Of a DNA stretch of 14,078 nucleotides, positions 6,065-13,611 are shown piece after piece. A program made the position numbers and the translations under genes. How positions within the stretch are numbered: position 1 is the stretch's first letter; each line of letters opens with the position of its first letter. Origin of the DNA: DATILI01 sp035476635 (GTDB lineage Bacteria; Pseudomonadota; Gammaproteobacteria; Burkholderiales; Burkholderiaceae_C); assembly GCA_035476635.1 (NCBI GenBank), contig DATILI010000276.1, positions 1 through 14,078 on the forward strand, read 5' to 3'. Under the pieces are notes generated by a model. The model had not been told where the DNA came from and made no database searches. It was given only the letters and a program-made list of their open reading frames with translations.

Positions 6065-7366
6065 ATGACCCATGAAACGCACCGGCCCGACCTGAAGAGT
6101 TGGGTCCTGTCCGCCAACCAGGCGGGCAGCGACTTCCCCATCCAGAACCTGCCGCACGGTGTCTTTCGCCGCCGCGGTTCCGGCGAGGCCTTTCGTGGCG
6201 GCGTGGCCATCGGCGAGATGATTCTGGACATGCCTGCCGCCTGTACTGCCGGGGCGTTTCATGGCGCTGCCAGTGACGCCGCCGAGATGGCCGCAGCCTC
6301 CACGCTCAATGGCCTCATGGCCATGGGCCCCGCGGCCTGGTCGGCCCTGCGGCTGCGGCTGTCGCAACTGCTGCGCACGGGCGCCCCCGAGGCGCAAAAG
6401 CTCGCGGCCTGCCTGGTGGCGCAAAGCGAGGCGGAATACGCGGTGCCGGCGCAGATTGGCGACTACACCGATTTCTTCACGTCCTACCACCACATGATGA
6501 ATGCCGGGCGCATCTTCCAGCCGGACAAGGCCGAGTTGCCCAACTTCAAGTGGCTTCCCATTGCGTACCATGGGCGCGCTTCATCGGTGGAGATCAGTGG
6601 CACGAATTTCCGGCGCCCCCTGGGGCAGTCCAAGCCGCCCTCCGCAGATCAACCGATGTTCGGACCGACCAGGCGGCTCGACTACGAGATGGAGCTGGGC
6701 TTCTTCGTGGGCCCGGGCAATGCGCGTGGCGAATCGATTGCCATCGACGACGCCGACGACCACATCTTCGGCGTCTGCCTGCTCAACGATTGGTCGGCGC
6801 GCGATGTGCAGGCATGGGAGTCGATGCCTCTCGGGCCGTTCCTGGCGAAGAATTTCATCACCAGCATCTCGCCCTGGATCGTGACGCTGGAGGCTTTGCG
6901 GCCTTATCGCTGCGCGTTGCCGCGCGAAGCCGGCGACCCGCCCACGCTCGCGCATCTGCAGGCCAGCAGCGAGCGCGCCGAGGGCGGGCTCGACATCCAG
7001 CTGGAGGTCCGTCTGCAAACCGCCGCATCCGGTGGCACGCAAATGCCACTGAGCCGCAGCAGTGCGCGGCACGGCTATTGGTCGATGGCCCAGATGCTGA
7101 CCCACCATGCCGAGGGCGGATGCAACTTGCGCCCGGGCGACTTGATGGGCACCGGCACGCAGTCGGGCCCGACTGCCGGAGAAGAGGGCTGCCTGCTTGA
7201 ACTAAGTGCCGGCGGCCGCACGCCTGTGCTTCTGGCCAACGGCGAGACACGCAGCTTTCTTGAGGATGGCGACACGGTCATCCTGCGCGGTTGGTGCGAG
7301 CGCGCGGGCTATGCCCGCATCGGCTTTGGCGAATGCCGTGGCACCGTGTTGCCGGCCAAGGGCTGA
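6065..7366 (+). CDS. Full-length fumarylacetoacetase-type hydrolase
   Basis: A 433-residue protein with the two-domain layout of fumarylacetoacetase (about 420 residues), which splits fumarylacetoacetate into fumarate and acetoacetate in the homogentisate pathway. The N-terminal domain starts with LKSWVLSANQAGSDFPIQNLPHGVF. Active-site stretches are present: DYTDFFTSYHH (133-143) with H143 matching the catalytic His, LDYEMELGFFVGPG with metal ligands E208 and E210, NDWSARD with D242, and K262 in FLAKNF. By comparison with mammalian enzyme positions recalled from memory, the core is intact. The ATG at 6065 fits the family N-terminus. An ATG at 6017 would add 16 residues, and neither has a strong ribosome binding site. 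No homogentisate dioxygenase or maleylacetoacetate isomerase gene lies in the window, so the physiological substrate may be another acylpyruvate-like compound. The gene is divergent from, and probably coregulated with, the Bug operon. Confidence 0.92.
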   Translation: MTHETHRPDLKSWVLSANQAGSDFPIQNLPHGVFRRRGSGEAFRGGVAIGEMILDMPAACTAGAFHGAASDAAEMAAASTLNGLMAMGPAAWSALRLRLSQLLRTGAPEAQKLAACLVAQSEAEYAVPAQIGDYTDFFTSYHHMMNAGRIFQPDKAELPNFKWLPIAYHGRASSVEISGTNFRRPLGQSKPPSADQPMFGPTRRLDYEMELGFFVGPGNARGESIAIDDADDHIFGVCLLNDWSARDVQAWESMPLGPFLAKNFITSISPWIVTLEALRPYRCALPREAGDPPTLAHLQASSERAEGGLDIQLEVRLQTAASGGTQMPLSRSSARHGYWSMAQMLTHHAEGGCNLRPGDLMGTGTQSGPTAGEEGCLLELSAGGRTPVLLANGETRSFLEDGDTVILRGWCERAGYARIGFGECRGTVLPAKG

Positions 7367-7490
7367 GGAGTGCGCCCTCCACATGGGTGCCACGGAGTGC
7401 GATTTCTGCACAAATAGGTGCAAACAAATCGTTTGAATAGGAGAAGGGCACTCTATAGAGTCCTGCGAACGGTCTTGGTGAATGAATTAA

Positions 7491-7520
7491 TCGCACAAGT
7501 GGGCGCAAGTAGGCGCCAGT
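7491..7520. repeat. Three imperfect tandem decamers upstream of the tannase gene
   Basis: TCGCACAAGT, GGGCGCAAGT and AGGCGCCAGT follow one another directly, sharing the core GCRCMAGT at an exact 10-base period, one helical turn. They lie 51-80 bases before the ATG at 7571. A perfect palindrome, CTCTATAGAG, lies at 7451-7460. The rest of the 204-base gap between 7366 and 7571 shows no clear promoter or gene. The repeats could be an activator-binding site, but chance similarity is possible. Confidence 0.35.
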
Positions 7521-7570
7521 AGCCGTGCAGGTTTTTCACCAAAAACAACCGATTTCCCAGGAGACGAAAG

Positions 7571-9280
7571 ATGAGCTTTCTGCAGATTCGGCATTTCCGA
7601 CGTGCGCCTGCGCTGACAGCACTGCTGGTGGTCAGTGCCTGCGGCGGTGGTTCGGGCCAGGTGGCACTTGCGCAGCTGAGCGCGGCCACGCCGGCAAGCT
7701 TTTCAGGCGCCTGCGCCGACCTGTCCGCCAAGCTTGGCGGGCTGGCCAGCACCGTCATCACCGCGAGCACCAGCATCCCCGCTGGTTCCCTCTCGGTCGC
7801 AGGCCAGGCGGTTCCCGAGCACTGCCTGGTCACCGGCCGCATGTTCGAGCGCGTCAGCGCGGTGGACGGCCAGGCCTACGCCATCGGCTTCGAGATGCGC
7901 CTGCCCACGCAATGGAACGGGCGCTTTTTCTACCAGGCCAACGGCGGGTCCGACGGCGTCGTCGTCACTGCCACGGGTGCATTCGGCGGTGGCCCGGCAA
8001 CGCATGCGCTGCTGCAGAAGTTCGCGGTGCTGAGTTCCGATGCGGGCCATCGTGTCGTTCTCAACCCCAGCTTCGGCATCGATCCGCAGGCGCGGCTGGA
8101 CTACGGCTACCAGGCAGTGGGCAAGCTCACGCCGATGGCCAAGAGCCTGATCCAGGTGGCCTATGGCAAGACGCCGGACCGCTCCTATATCGGCGGATGC
8201 TCCAACGGCGGGCGCCATGCCATGGTCGCGGCCGCGCGCTATGCCGAGCAGTACGACGGAATCCTGGCCGGGGCCCCGGGCTACAAGCTGCCGCTTTCGG
8301 CCATCGCGAATTTCGCCGGCGGGCGGCTGTATGCGTCGGTGGCGACCGATCCGGCCAATCTGGAAACCGGATTCACGCTCGCCGAGCGAAAGCTCGTCGC
8401 GAGCTCGGTCCTGGCTAAGTGCGACGCGCTGGACGGCGCAAGCGATGGTTTGGTGCAGGACGTGACCGCCTGCCAGGCGGTGTTCAATCTGGAGCGCGAC
8501 GTGCCCAGCTGCAGCGGACCGCGCGACGGCACCTGCTTGAGCCCGGCCCAAAAGACCGTCATCGGAAAGATCTTCAGCGGCCCGACCACCAGCAGCGGCG
8601 CCCTGATCTACGCCTCGTTTCCGTTCGACGCCGGCGTGTCCGGTTCGGGTATTCCGATGTGGGAATTCTCCGCGCCTTCAGGGCTGAACGCCGGGTCGAT
8701 CGGCATGATCTTCAAGGTGCCGCCGGAGAACCCGGCCGGCTTCAGCGGCGCGGCGTTCTTCCAGTCCGCGGACATCGACACCTTGGTGGCGCAGGTCAAC
8801 GCCACCACCAGCCTGTACACGGAGTCGGGTATGGGCTTCATGGCGCCGCCGAACCCCACCAACCTGTCGACACTGAAGAACCGCGGCGCCAAGATCCTCG
8901 TGTACCACGGTGTGAGCGATCCGATCTTCTCCGTCAATGATTCGGAGGCCTGGTACAAGGGCCTGCAGGCAGCAAACGGCGGCGATGCATCGAACTTCGC
9001 GCGCTTGCTGCGCGTTCCCGGCATGGGCCACTGCTCAGGCGGCCCGGCGACCGATCAGTTCGATGCCATCACCCCATTGGTCAACTGGGTCGAGCAAGGC
9101 CAGGCGCCTGGCCATGTCATTGCCACGGCGCGCGGCGCCGGCAATGCGGGCGGCGCCAATGCCGACGTGCCCGCTACGTGGGCAGCCGGCCGGACGCGCC
9201 CGATCTGTGCCTACCCGAAAGTGGCGCGCTATGTGGGCAGCGGCAGCCTGGAAGAGGCGGGCAACTTCCGCTGCGAATAG
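7571..9280 (+). CDS. Tannase / feruloyl-esterase family lipoprotein
   Basis: A 569-residue alpha/beta hydrolase of the tannase family, which cleaves esters of aromatic acids such as gallate or ferulate esters; MHETase belongs to the same family. The lipobox LVVSAC ends at C24, so the enzyme is probably a lipoprotein anchored in the outer membrane or periplasm. The catalytic triad appears as S211 in GGCSNGG, D450 in YHGVSDP and H487 in GMGHCSGG. C210 and C488 flank Ser and His and would form the family's active-site disulfide. The acidic loop CDALDGASDGLVQD (284-297) matches the family's calcium site, and the lid domain lies between about 240 and 430. The start at 7571 has AGGAG at 7559-7563. 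The gene follows the fumarylacetoacetase-type gene after 204 bases and may feed the same pathway. The ester substrate cannot be told from sequence. Confidence 0.93.
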   Translation: MSFLQIRHFRRAPALTALLVVSACGGGSGQVALAQLSAATPASFSGACADLSAKLGGLASTVITASTSIPAGSLSVAGQAVPEHCLVTGRMFERVSAVDGQAYAIGFEMRLPTQWNGRFFYQANGGSDGVVVTATGAFGGGPATHALLQKFAVLSSDAGHRVVLNPSFGIDPQARLDYGYQAVGKLTPMAKSLIQVAYGKTPDRSYIGGCSNGGRHAMVAAARYAEQYDGILAGAPGYKLPLSAIANFAGGRLYASVATDPANLETGFTLAERKLVASSVLAKCDALDGASDGLVQDVTACQAVFNLERDVPSCSGPRDGTCLSPAQKTVIGKIFSGPTTSSGALIYASFPFDAGVSGSGIPMWEFSAPSGLNAGSIGMIFKVPPENPAGFSGAAFFQSADIDTLVAQVNATTSLYTESGMGFMAPPNPTNLSTLKNRGAKILVYHGVSDPIFSVNDSEAWYKGLQAANGGDASNFARLLRVPGMGHCSGGPATDQFDAITPLVNWVEQGQAPGHVIATARGAGNAGGANADVPATWAAGRTRPICAYPKVARYVGSGSLEEAGNFRCE

Positions 9281-9300
9281 GGGTCATGCAGCACGGCCCC
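9280..9300 (+). terminator. Weak hairpin after the tannase gene
   Basis: GGGGTC (9280-9285) can pair with GGCCCC (9295-9300) with one G-T wobble and a 9-base loop, starting at the last base of the stop codon. No T-run follows directly, so it is at best a poor intrinsic terminator between convergent genes. Confidence 0.2.
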
Positions 9301-9339
9301 GGCGATCTCGACGAATCTTCGCGGACACCCCTCTGCCAC

Positions 9340-9840
9340 TCAACTACTTTTGTATTTCGTCTGCAGCAACGCAAGAATTCGCTGTCGCAAGGCGTCGCAT
9401 TCACCCGCGCTTAGTGGCTTGAAGTTGGCTGCCCACGCCTTTGAATTTTCATAACTGGGAAAGCGAGGTGACTCGCCCCACTGCCAATCCGGATGCCGTG
9501 CCTCCCGGCTGCGGCCGAACAGGTGCAGGTGCACCCGTCGGTGCTGTTTCGGGACCTTGGGTCCTGGCGGATGGGCCATCTCCGCCAGCGACCAATTGCC
9601 CGCCTCCCAGTAGTTCACACAACCACCCTCGAGCTGCGGCAGGCAGTCGAGCATCGCCCCGCCAACGGCTGCGGTGAGGCAGGCCCAGTTGGCGACCTCC
9701 AGTTGAGTCAACTCGCTTCGCTCCCAGACAGACCGGGGAGGATTGACCACCAGGTGCCCGCCGTCGGAGCGATCCAGCAAGGGCATTTGCGGAACGATCA
9801 CCACGCCGCCCGCACATTCGACGATCACTCGCTCTTTCAT
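9340..9840 (-). CDS. HIT-like (histidine triad superfamily) protein, last gene of the phosphonate operon
   Basis: A 166-residue cytoplasmic protein with features of the histidine triad superfamily, whose members hydrolyse or transfer nucleoside phosphates. DGGHLVVNPPRSVW (26-39) resembles the GH-x-x-V-x-P strand. NYWEAGNW (76-83) resembles the substrate-binding Asn stretch. HRRVHLHLFGR (100-110) resembles the HxHxH motif. If H106 is the third His and H104 the nucleophile, the first His is replaced by R102, with another His at 100. The C-terminal WGESPRFPSYE stretch is unlike the core HIT fold and could mark a subfamily. The ATG at 9840 overlaps the stop of the phosphonopyruvate hydrolase gene by four bases (ATGA), so translation is probably coupled. 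The family call is moderately sure, but the function and substrate are not known. Confidence 0.7.
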   Translation of the reverse strand: MKERVIVECAGGVVIVPQMPLLDRSDGGHLVVNPPRSVWERSELTQLEVANWACLTAAVGGAMLDCLPQLEGGCVNYWEAGNWSLAEMAHPPGPKVPKQHRRVHLHLFGRSREARHPDWQWGESPRFPSYENSKAWAANFKPLSAGECDALRQRILALLQTKYKSS

Positions 9841-10709
9841 CGGAGGAACCTCGCCTCTATCGTGCGCATTTCCGCATCGCCCTGGAGCGCGATGATTTCC
9901 TTGACGCCGGGAATCTGGCCGTCCACCTGCGCAATACCGCCGTCCTTGCGGATCTGCGCGAAGACCGAACGCATCGCACCCACCGCGGCGCGGATGGCGT
10001 GGTTGCCGTAGATCACCACGCCGACCTTGCGCAGTGCCTTGATGTCAGCCTCTGTGAGCTGGGGATATGCCGTGGGCACCAGGACAAGCGGAAGCTTGCC
10101 GCTCCAGCCGTCGACGAACGCCAGGATCTCGGCTGGAGTCTTCTGCTTGGAGTGGATCAGGATCGCGTCGGCTCCAGCCTCCTCGTAGGCCAACCCACGC
10201 TTGATGGCCTCAACCTGTCCTAGGCCAGCGATCAGCGCCTCCACGCGCGCAATGACCACGAAGTTGCGGTCGCCGCGCGCATTCACCGCTGCCTCGATCT
10301 TCCCTTGAAACTCCTCGACCCGCACGAGTTCCTGTCGGCCCTCGGCGCGCAGGCTGGTGTCTTTGGGGAATGTCTTGTCTTCCATGACGATGGCGGACGC
10401 GCCGGCCGCTTCGTACTGTGGAACGATGTAGGAGACGTTGACGGCGTTGCCGAAGCCCGTGTCGATATCCGCGATGAGAGGCACCGATACCACCGATGCG
10501 ATCGACCGCATCATTTCCAGGTGCGTTCCCATCGACAGGATGTTGGCATCGGGGACGGCGTAGCTGGCGGAAAGCTCGAAGCCGCTTCCCCAGATGCCAT
10601 CGAAGCCCGCTTCCTCGGCCAGCTTGGCTGCCAGGGGGTTGTGGGCCGCCATCGCCGTGAAGAGCTTTCTCTCGTTCAGGGCACGCCGGATCATTTCGTT
10701 CTTTGTCAT
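9837..10709 (-). CDS. palA: Phosphonopyruvate hydrolase (PEP mutase / isocitrate lyase superfamily)
   Basis: This enzyme cleaves the C-P bond of phosphonopyruvate to give pyruvate and phosphate. The 290-residue length equals, as I recall it, that of the characterised Variovorax sp. Pal2 enzyme, and the N-terminus (FTAMAAHNPLAAKLAEEAGFDGIWGSGFELSASYAVPDANILSM) is nearly the same as that protein from memory. Metal-site acids lie in ADIDTG (D81, D83), and the gating loop is EDKTFPKDTS at 110-119. T118 is the residue that distinguishes the hydrolase from PEP mutase, which has Asn there. The ATG at 10709 makes the numbering fit, whereas the in-frame ATG at 10751 would overlap the aminotransferase gene. 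It lies 23 bases after that gene and overlaps the next by four. A PEP mutase in phosphonate biosynthesis is unlikely, as no decarboxylase gene is present. Confidence 0.93.
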   Translation of the reverse strand: MTKNEMIRRALNERKLFTAMAAHNPLAAKLAEEAGFDGIWGSGFELSASYAVPDANILSMGTHLEMMRSIASVVSVPLIADIDTGFGNAVNVSYIVPQYEAAGASAIVMEDKTFPKDTSLRAEGRQELVRVEEFQGKIEAAVNARGDRNFVVIARVEALIAGLGQVEAIKRGLAYEEAGADAILIHSKQKTPAEILAFVDGWSGKLPLVLVPTAYPQLTEADIKALRKVGVVIYGNHAIRAAVGAMRSVFAQIRKDGGIAQVDGQIPGVKEIIALQGDAEMRTIEARFLR

Positions 10710-10732
10710 GTGGTTCTCGCTGGTTGCTGGGG

Positions 10733-11959
10733 TCACTGCAGGCGGGCGCATGCCTGGGCCAGCCGGCCCATCGCCGTACGCAGTTCTTCATCGGCGGCGG
10801 CATACGACACGCGGAAATGGCCGGGCAACTCGAAAGCGGTACCCGGCACAACCGCGACTGCGGCCTCGCGCAGAAGGTACAGCGCCAGTTCCGTGTCGGT
10901 TGAGATCAGGTTTCCGGAATCGTCGCGACGGCCCAGCAGCTCGTGGCAACCCGGAAACGCGTAGAACGCACCGGGGGGAAGCTTGCAGGTGATGCCCTCG
11001 ATGGACTGGAGTTGAGCAACGACGTCGTCGCGGCGCCTGCGGAATGCGTTCACAAAGCGTGGAAGGAAATCCATGGCGCCATCCAGCGCCGCGACCGATG
11101 CCGCCTGGCTGATCGAACTGGTGTGCGAAGTGGATTGGGACTGAACCAGGTTCATCGCCTTGATCAGCTCCAGCGGGCCTGCGCCAAACCCGACCCGCCA
11201 ACCGGTCATGGCATAGGCTTTGGAGACACCGTTGATCGTCAGGACCCGGCCGGCCAGCTCGGGCGTCACGGCGGCCGGTGTTGCGAAGGGCGCGTCGTCG
11301 TAGCGGATCTTCTCGTAGATGTCGTCCGCCATCACCCATACCTGCGGATGGCGCAGCAGCACTTCGCCCAGGGCGCGCAACTCGGACTCGGTGTACACGG
11401 CGCCGCTGGGGTTCGACGGCGAGTTCAGCATGAGCCACTTGGTGCGCGGGGTGATGGCCTCCTGCAATTGCTGCGGCGTGATCTTGAAGCCGGTGTCCGC
11501 GCCGCAGCGGACGATGACCGGGACGCCCCCGGCGAGCAGCACCATTTCCGGATAGGAGACCCAGGCCGGCGTGGGAATCACGACCTGGTCGCCCGCATTG
11601 AGAGTCGCCTGCAGCGCGTTGTACAAGACCTGCTTGGCGCCGCAGCCGACCTGCACCTGGTCCGGGCTGAACTTCAAGCCGTTGTCGCGCTCGAACTTGC
11701 GCACCACCGCCTCTCGCAGCGCGTCGGTTCCGGCCACATCCGTATAGCGTGACTCGTTCCGGTCGATGGCCGCCTTGGCGGCCTCGCGGATGTGTTCCGG
11801 TGTGGGAAAGTCCGGCTCGCCCTGGCTCAGGGTGATCACGCTGCGGCCCTGCTTTCTCAACTGGTTGGCCAGGCGGGTCATTTCCTTTGTGGCGGATGGT
11901 TTGGCGCCCAGCACCCGCTGGGCCAGAAAGCTGTGTCCTGGGGACGATGGCATGTTCAT
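10733..11959 (-). CDS. palB: Class I/II PLP aminotransferase, probable phosphonoalanine transaminase
   Basis: A 408-residue fold-type I aminotransferase of the aspartate aminotransferase (I-gamma) group. The PLP lysine is K247 in NGVSKAYAMTGWRVG. N184 in NSPSNPSG and D212/Y215 in MADDIYE are the expected cofactor contacts, and the C-terminal FRVSYA supplies the carboxylate-binding Arg. Generic members use aspartate, alanine or aromatic amino acids. Its place directly before phosphonopyruvate hydrolase implies conversion of 2-amino-3-phosphonopropionate to phosphonopyruvate, as in the palAB system of Variovorax; this is inference from context. The ATG at 11959 overlaps the permease stop by four bases (ATGA), with AGGA eight bases upstream. 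An ATG at 11953 is also possible, and the ATG at 11992 lies inside the permease gene and is rejected. Confidence 0.9.
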   Translation of the reverse strand: MNMPSSPGHSFLAQRVLGAKPSATKEMTRLANQLRKQGRSVITLSQGEPDFPTPEHIREAAKAAIDRNESRYTDVAGTDALREAVVRKFERDNGLKFSPDQVQVGCGAKQVLYNALQATLNAGDQVVIPTPAWVSYPEMVLLAGGVPVIVRCGADTGFKITPQQLQEAITPRTKWLMLNSPSNPSGAVYTESELRALGEVLLRHPQVWVMADDIYEKIRYDDAPFATPAAVTPELAGRVLTINGVSKAYAMTGWRVGFGAGPLELIKAMNLVQSQSTSHTSSISQAASVAALDGAMDFLPRFVNAFRRRRDDVVAQLQSIEGITCKLPPGAFYAFPGCHELLGRRDDSGNLISTDTELALYLLREAAVAVVPGTAFELPGHFRVSYAAADEELRTAMGRLAQACARLQ

Positions 11960-13611
11960 TCGATGGTTCCTACCTTGAGACGAAAGATCCAACGCGCAAG
12001 CGCGAGGGGGACGAAGATGGTCACGAGCAGCAGCACGCTATACGCGCACGCCAGGGCCAGGCGGCCGCTGTCGACCTGCTGGAAGATCTCGATCGGCATG
12101 GTGTTCATGCCGCCGAAGTAGAGGACGACCGTGGCGGAAAGCTCAGACAGGGTCGTCACCCACATCAGCACCGCGGCGGCGACCACGGAAGGGCCGATGA
12201 CCGGCAGGACCACCTTGAAGAAGCTGCGCATCGGGCTGACGCCCAGGCTCATGGACGCTTCTTCGATGGAGTCCTTCAGGTTGTGCAGCGGCCCGACCGC
12301 GGCGCGGACACTGGTAGGAACGCGGCGCAGGAAGTACGCCAGCGCCATGATGACCCACGATCCGGTGAGAACCAGCCAGCCGCTGTTGAATGCGTTGATG
12401 AGGGCGATCCCCAGCACCGTCCCGGCGATGGTCAAGGGCAGCATGACAAGCACGTCCAGCAAGTGGGTGAGCGCCGCCCGCCGCTTCACGATCAGGTAGG
12501 CGGCGCCGACCGAGAACACCACTCCCGCGCCAGTGGCGACCGTGGCAAGAAACAAAGAGTTGTAGAGCGGCTCCGGCGCGCGCAGCAAGGCATGCTGGAA
12601 GTGCGCAAGGGTGAAGCCACCGTACCGCAGCACCGGGCCCACCGAGGGCGTGAACGCCGTGATGAAGACGATCAGCGCCGGCAGCAGGGACAGCAGCATC
12701 GCACCGAAGACACCGCCGGCTGCCAACATGGCCGGCACACCGGATATCGCCAACGCAGCGGGCGCGCGTCCTGATTCCATCTGGAACTGGCGCCGCTCGA
12801 CCACGAGCTTCTGCAAAGCCAGCATGAGCGTGCCCAGCAGGACCAGCACCGAAGCCATGGTGGACTGCATCTGCGGATTCCCGCCCATCTCGCTGACGAA
12901 TTCGTTGTAGGCCTTCACGGCGAGGACGGGTGTTTTCGCGCCGAGGATGGCCGGAACGCCGAAGCTGCCGATGACATGGGTAAACACGACCAGTGCGCCG
13001 GCGAAGATCGAAGGGAGGAGCAACGACGCGGTCACCCCGGTCATCACCCTGGCCATTGGACTGCCCAGGCTTTGCGCGGCTTCCTCCAGGCTGCGGTCCA
13101 TCGACTTCAAACCAACGAATACCGCCACGAAGCCATAGACATAGTTGTTCAGCGTCATGACGAACACCAGCCCCCACCAAGAGTAGAGGGATGGCAGCTC
13201 GATACCCAGCGGCGCAAGCCATGTATTGACCAGGCCCTGCTTGCCCAGGATGAGGACCCACGACGCGGCGACGACCACGTCCGGGACCACCAGAGTCACC
13301 AACGGCAGGATGCTGATCAATCCAGCCAGGCGAAACGTGAACCTGGCCACCAAGGCAGCGAGCGCTCCGCCCAGCAACATGGATGTACACGTGACCACGA
13401 AGCCCAGGATCACGGTGTTGTGGAAGACCTCGCGATAGCCACGCTCGGAGAAGAAGCGGGCATAGCCAGCCAGTCCGAACGATCCGTCGTCGCCGACAAA
13501 GGACTTCCCCAGCATCGAGACCAGCGGCCAGACGAGCGCGCCGCCCAGGATGGCAAGCGACGCCAATGCCAGCGCCAGCCACATCGGATCGCGGCGAAGT
13601 GTGCCAAGCAT
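11956..13611 (-). CDS. ABC transporter permease, two fused membrane domains (phosphonate uptake likely)
   Basis: A 551-residue inner-membrane protein with about 12 membrane segments, made of two homologous binding-protein-dependent permease domains (about 1-275 and 290-551). This is the ThiP/FbpB-like fused layout, about twice a normal permease. Each half has its cytoplasmic EAA loop, EEAAQSLGSP (176-185) and EEASMSLGVSP (450-460), where the ATPase docks. Hydrophobic segments are clear near 11-35, 66-90, 97-122, 143-168, 201-225 and 251-268, and near 295-320, 350-375, 385-405, 412-428, 472-495 and 517-541. The ATG at 13611 shares one base with the ATPase stop (TGATG), so the two are coupled. 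The downstream genes suggest phosphonoalanine or a related phosphonate as cargo. Iron or thiamine transport is an alternative by homology alone. Confidence 0.92.
   Translation of the reverse strand: MLGTLRRDPMWLALALASLAILGGALVWPLVSMLGKSFVGDDGSFGLAGYARFFSERGYREVFHNTVILGFVVTCTSMLLGGALAALVARFTFRLAGLISILPLVTLVVPDVVVAASWVLILGKQGLVNTWLAPLGIELPSLYSWWGLVFVMTLNNYVYGFVAVFVGLKSMDRSLEEAAQSLGSPMARVMTGVTASLLLPSIFAGALVVFTHVIGSFGVPAILGAKTPVLAVKAYNEFVSEMGGNPQMQSTMASVLVLLGTLMLALQKLVVERRQFQMESGRAPAALAISGVPAMLAAGGVFGAMLLSLLPALIVFITAFTPSVGPVLRYGGFTLAHFQHALLRAPEPLYNSLFLATVATGAGVVFSVGAAYLIVKRRAALTHLLDVLVMLPLTIAGTVLGIALINAFNSGWLVLTGSWVIMALAYFLRRVPTSVRAAVGPLHNLKDSIEEASMSLGVSPMRSFFKVVLPVIGPSVVAAAVLMWVTTLSELSATVVLYFGGMNTMPIEIFQQVDSGRLALACAYSVLLLVTIFVPLALARWIFRLKVGTIE

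Noticed and set aside
9837..10709. Reading this gene as PEP mutase (phosphonate synthesis) or methylisocitrate lyase
   Set aside because: T118 in the gating loop, the close likeness to phosphonopyruvate hydrolase and the uptake and transaminase neighbours favour degradation.
10710..10751. Phosphonopyruvate hydrolase start at the ATG at 10751
   Set aside because: It overlaps the aminotransferase end, and the known enzyme N-terminus and the T118 numbering fit the ATG at 10709.
12143..13582. 479-codon open frame on the minus strand
   Set aside because: It is an alternative frame of the permease gene; the protein is rich in Arg, Gly and Ala with no membrane or domain pattern.
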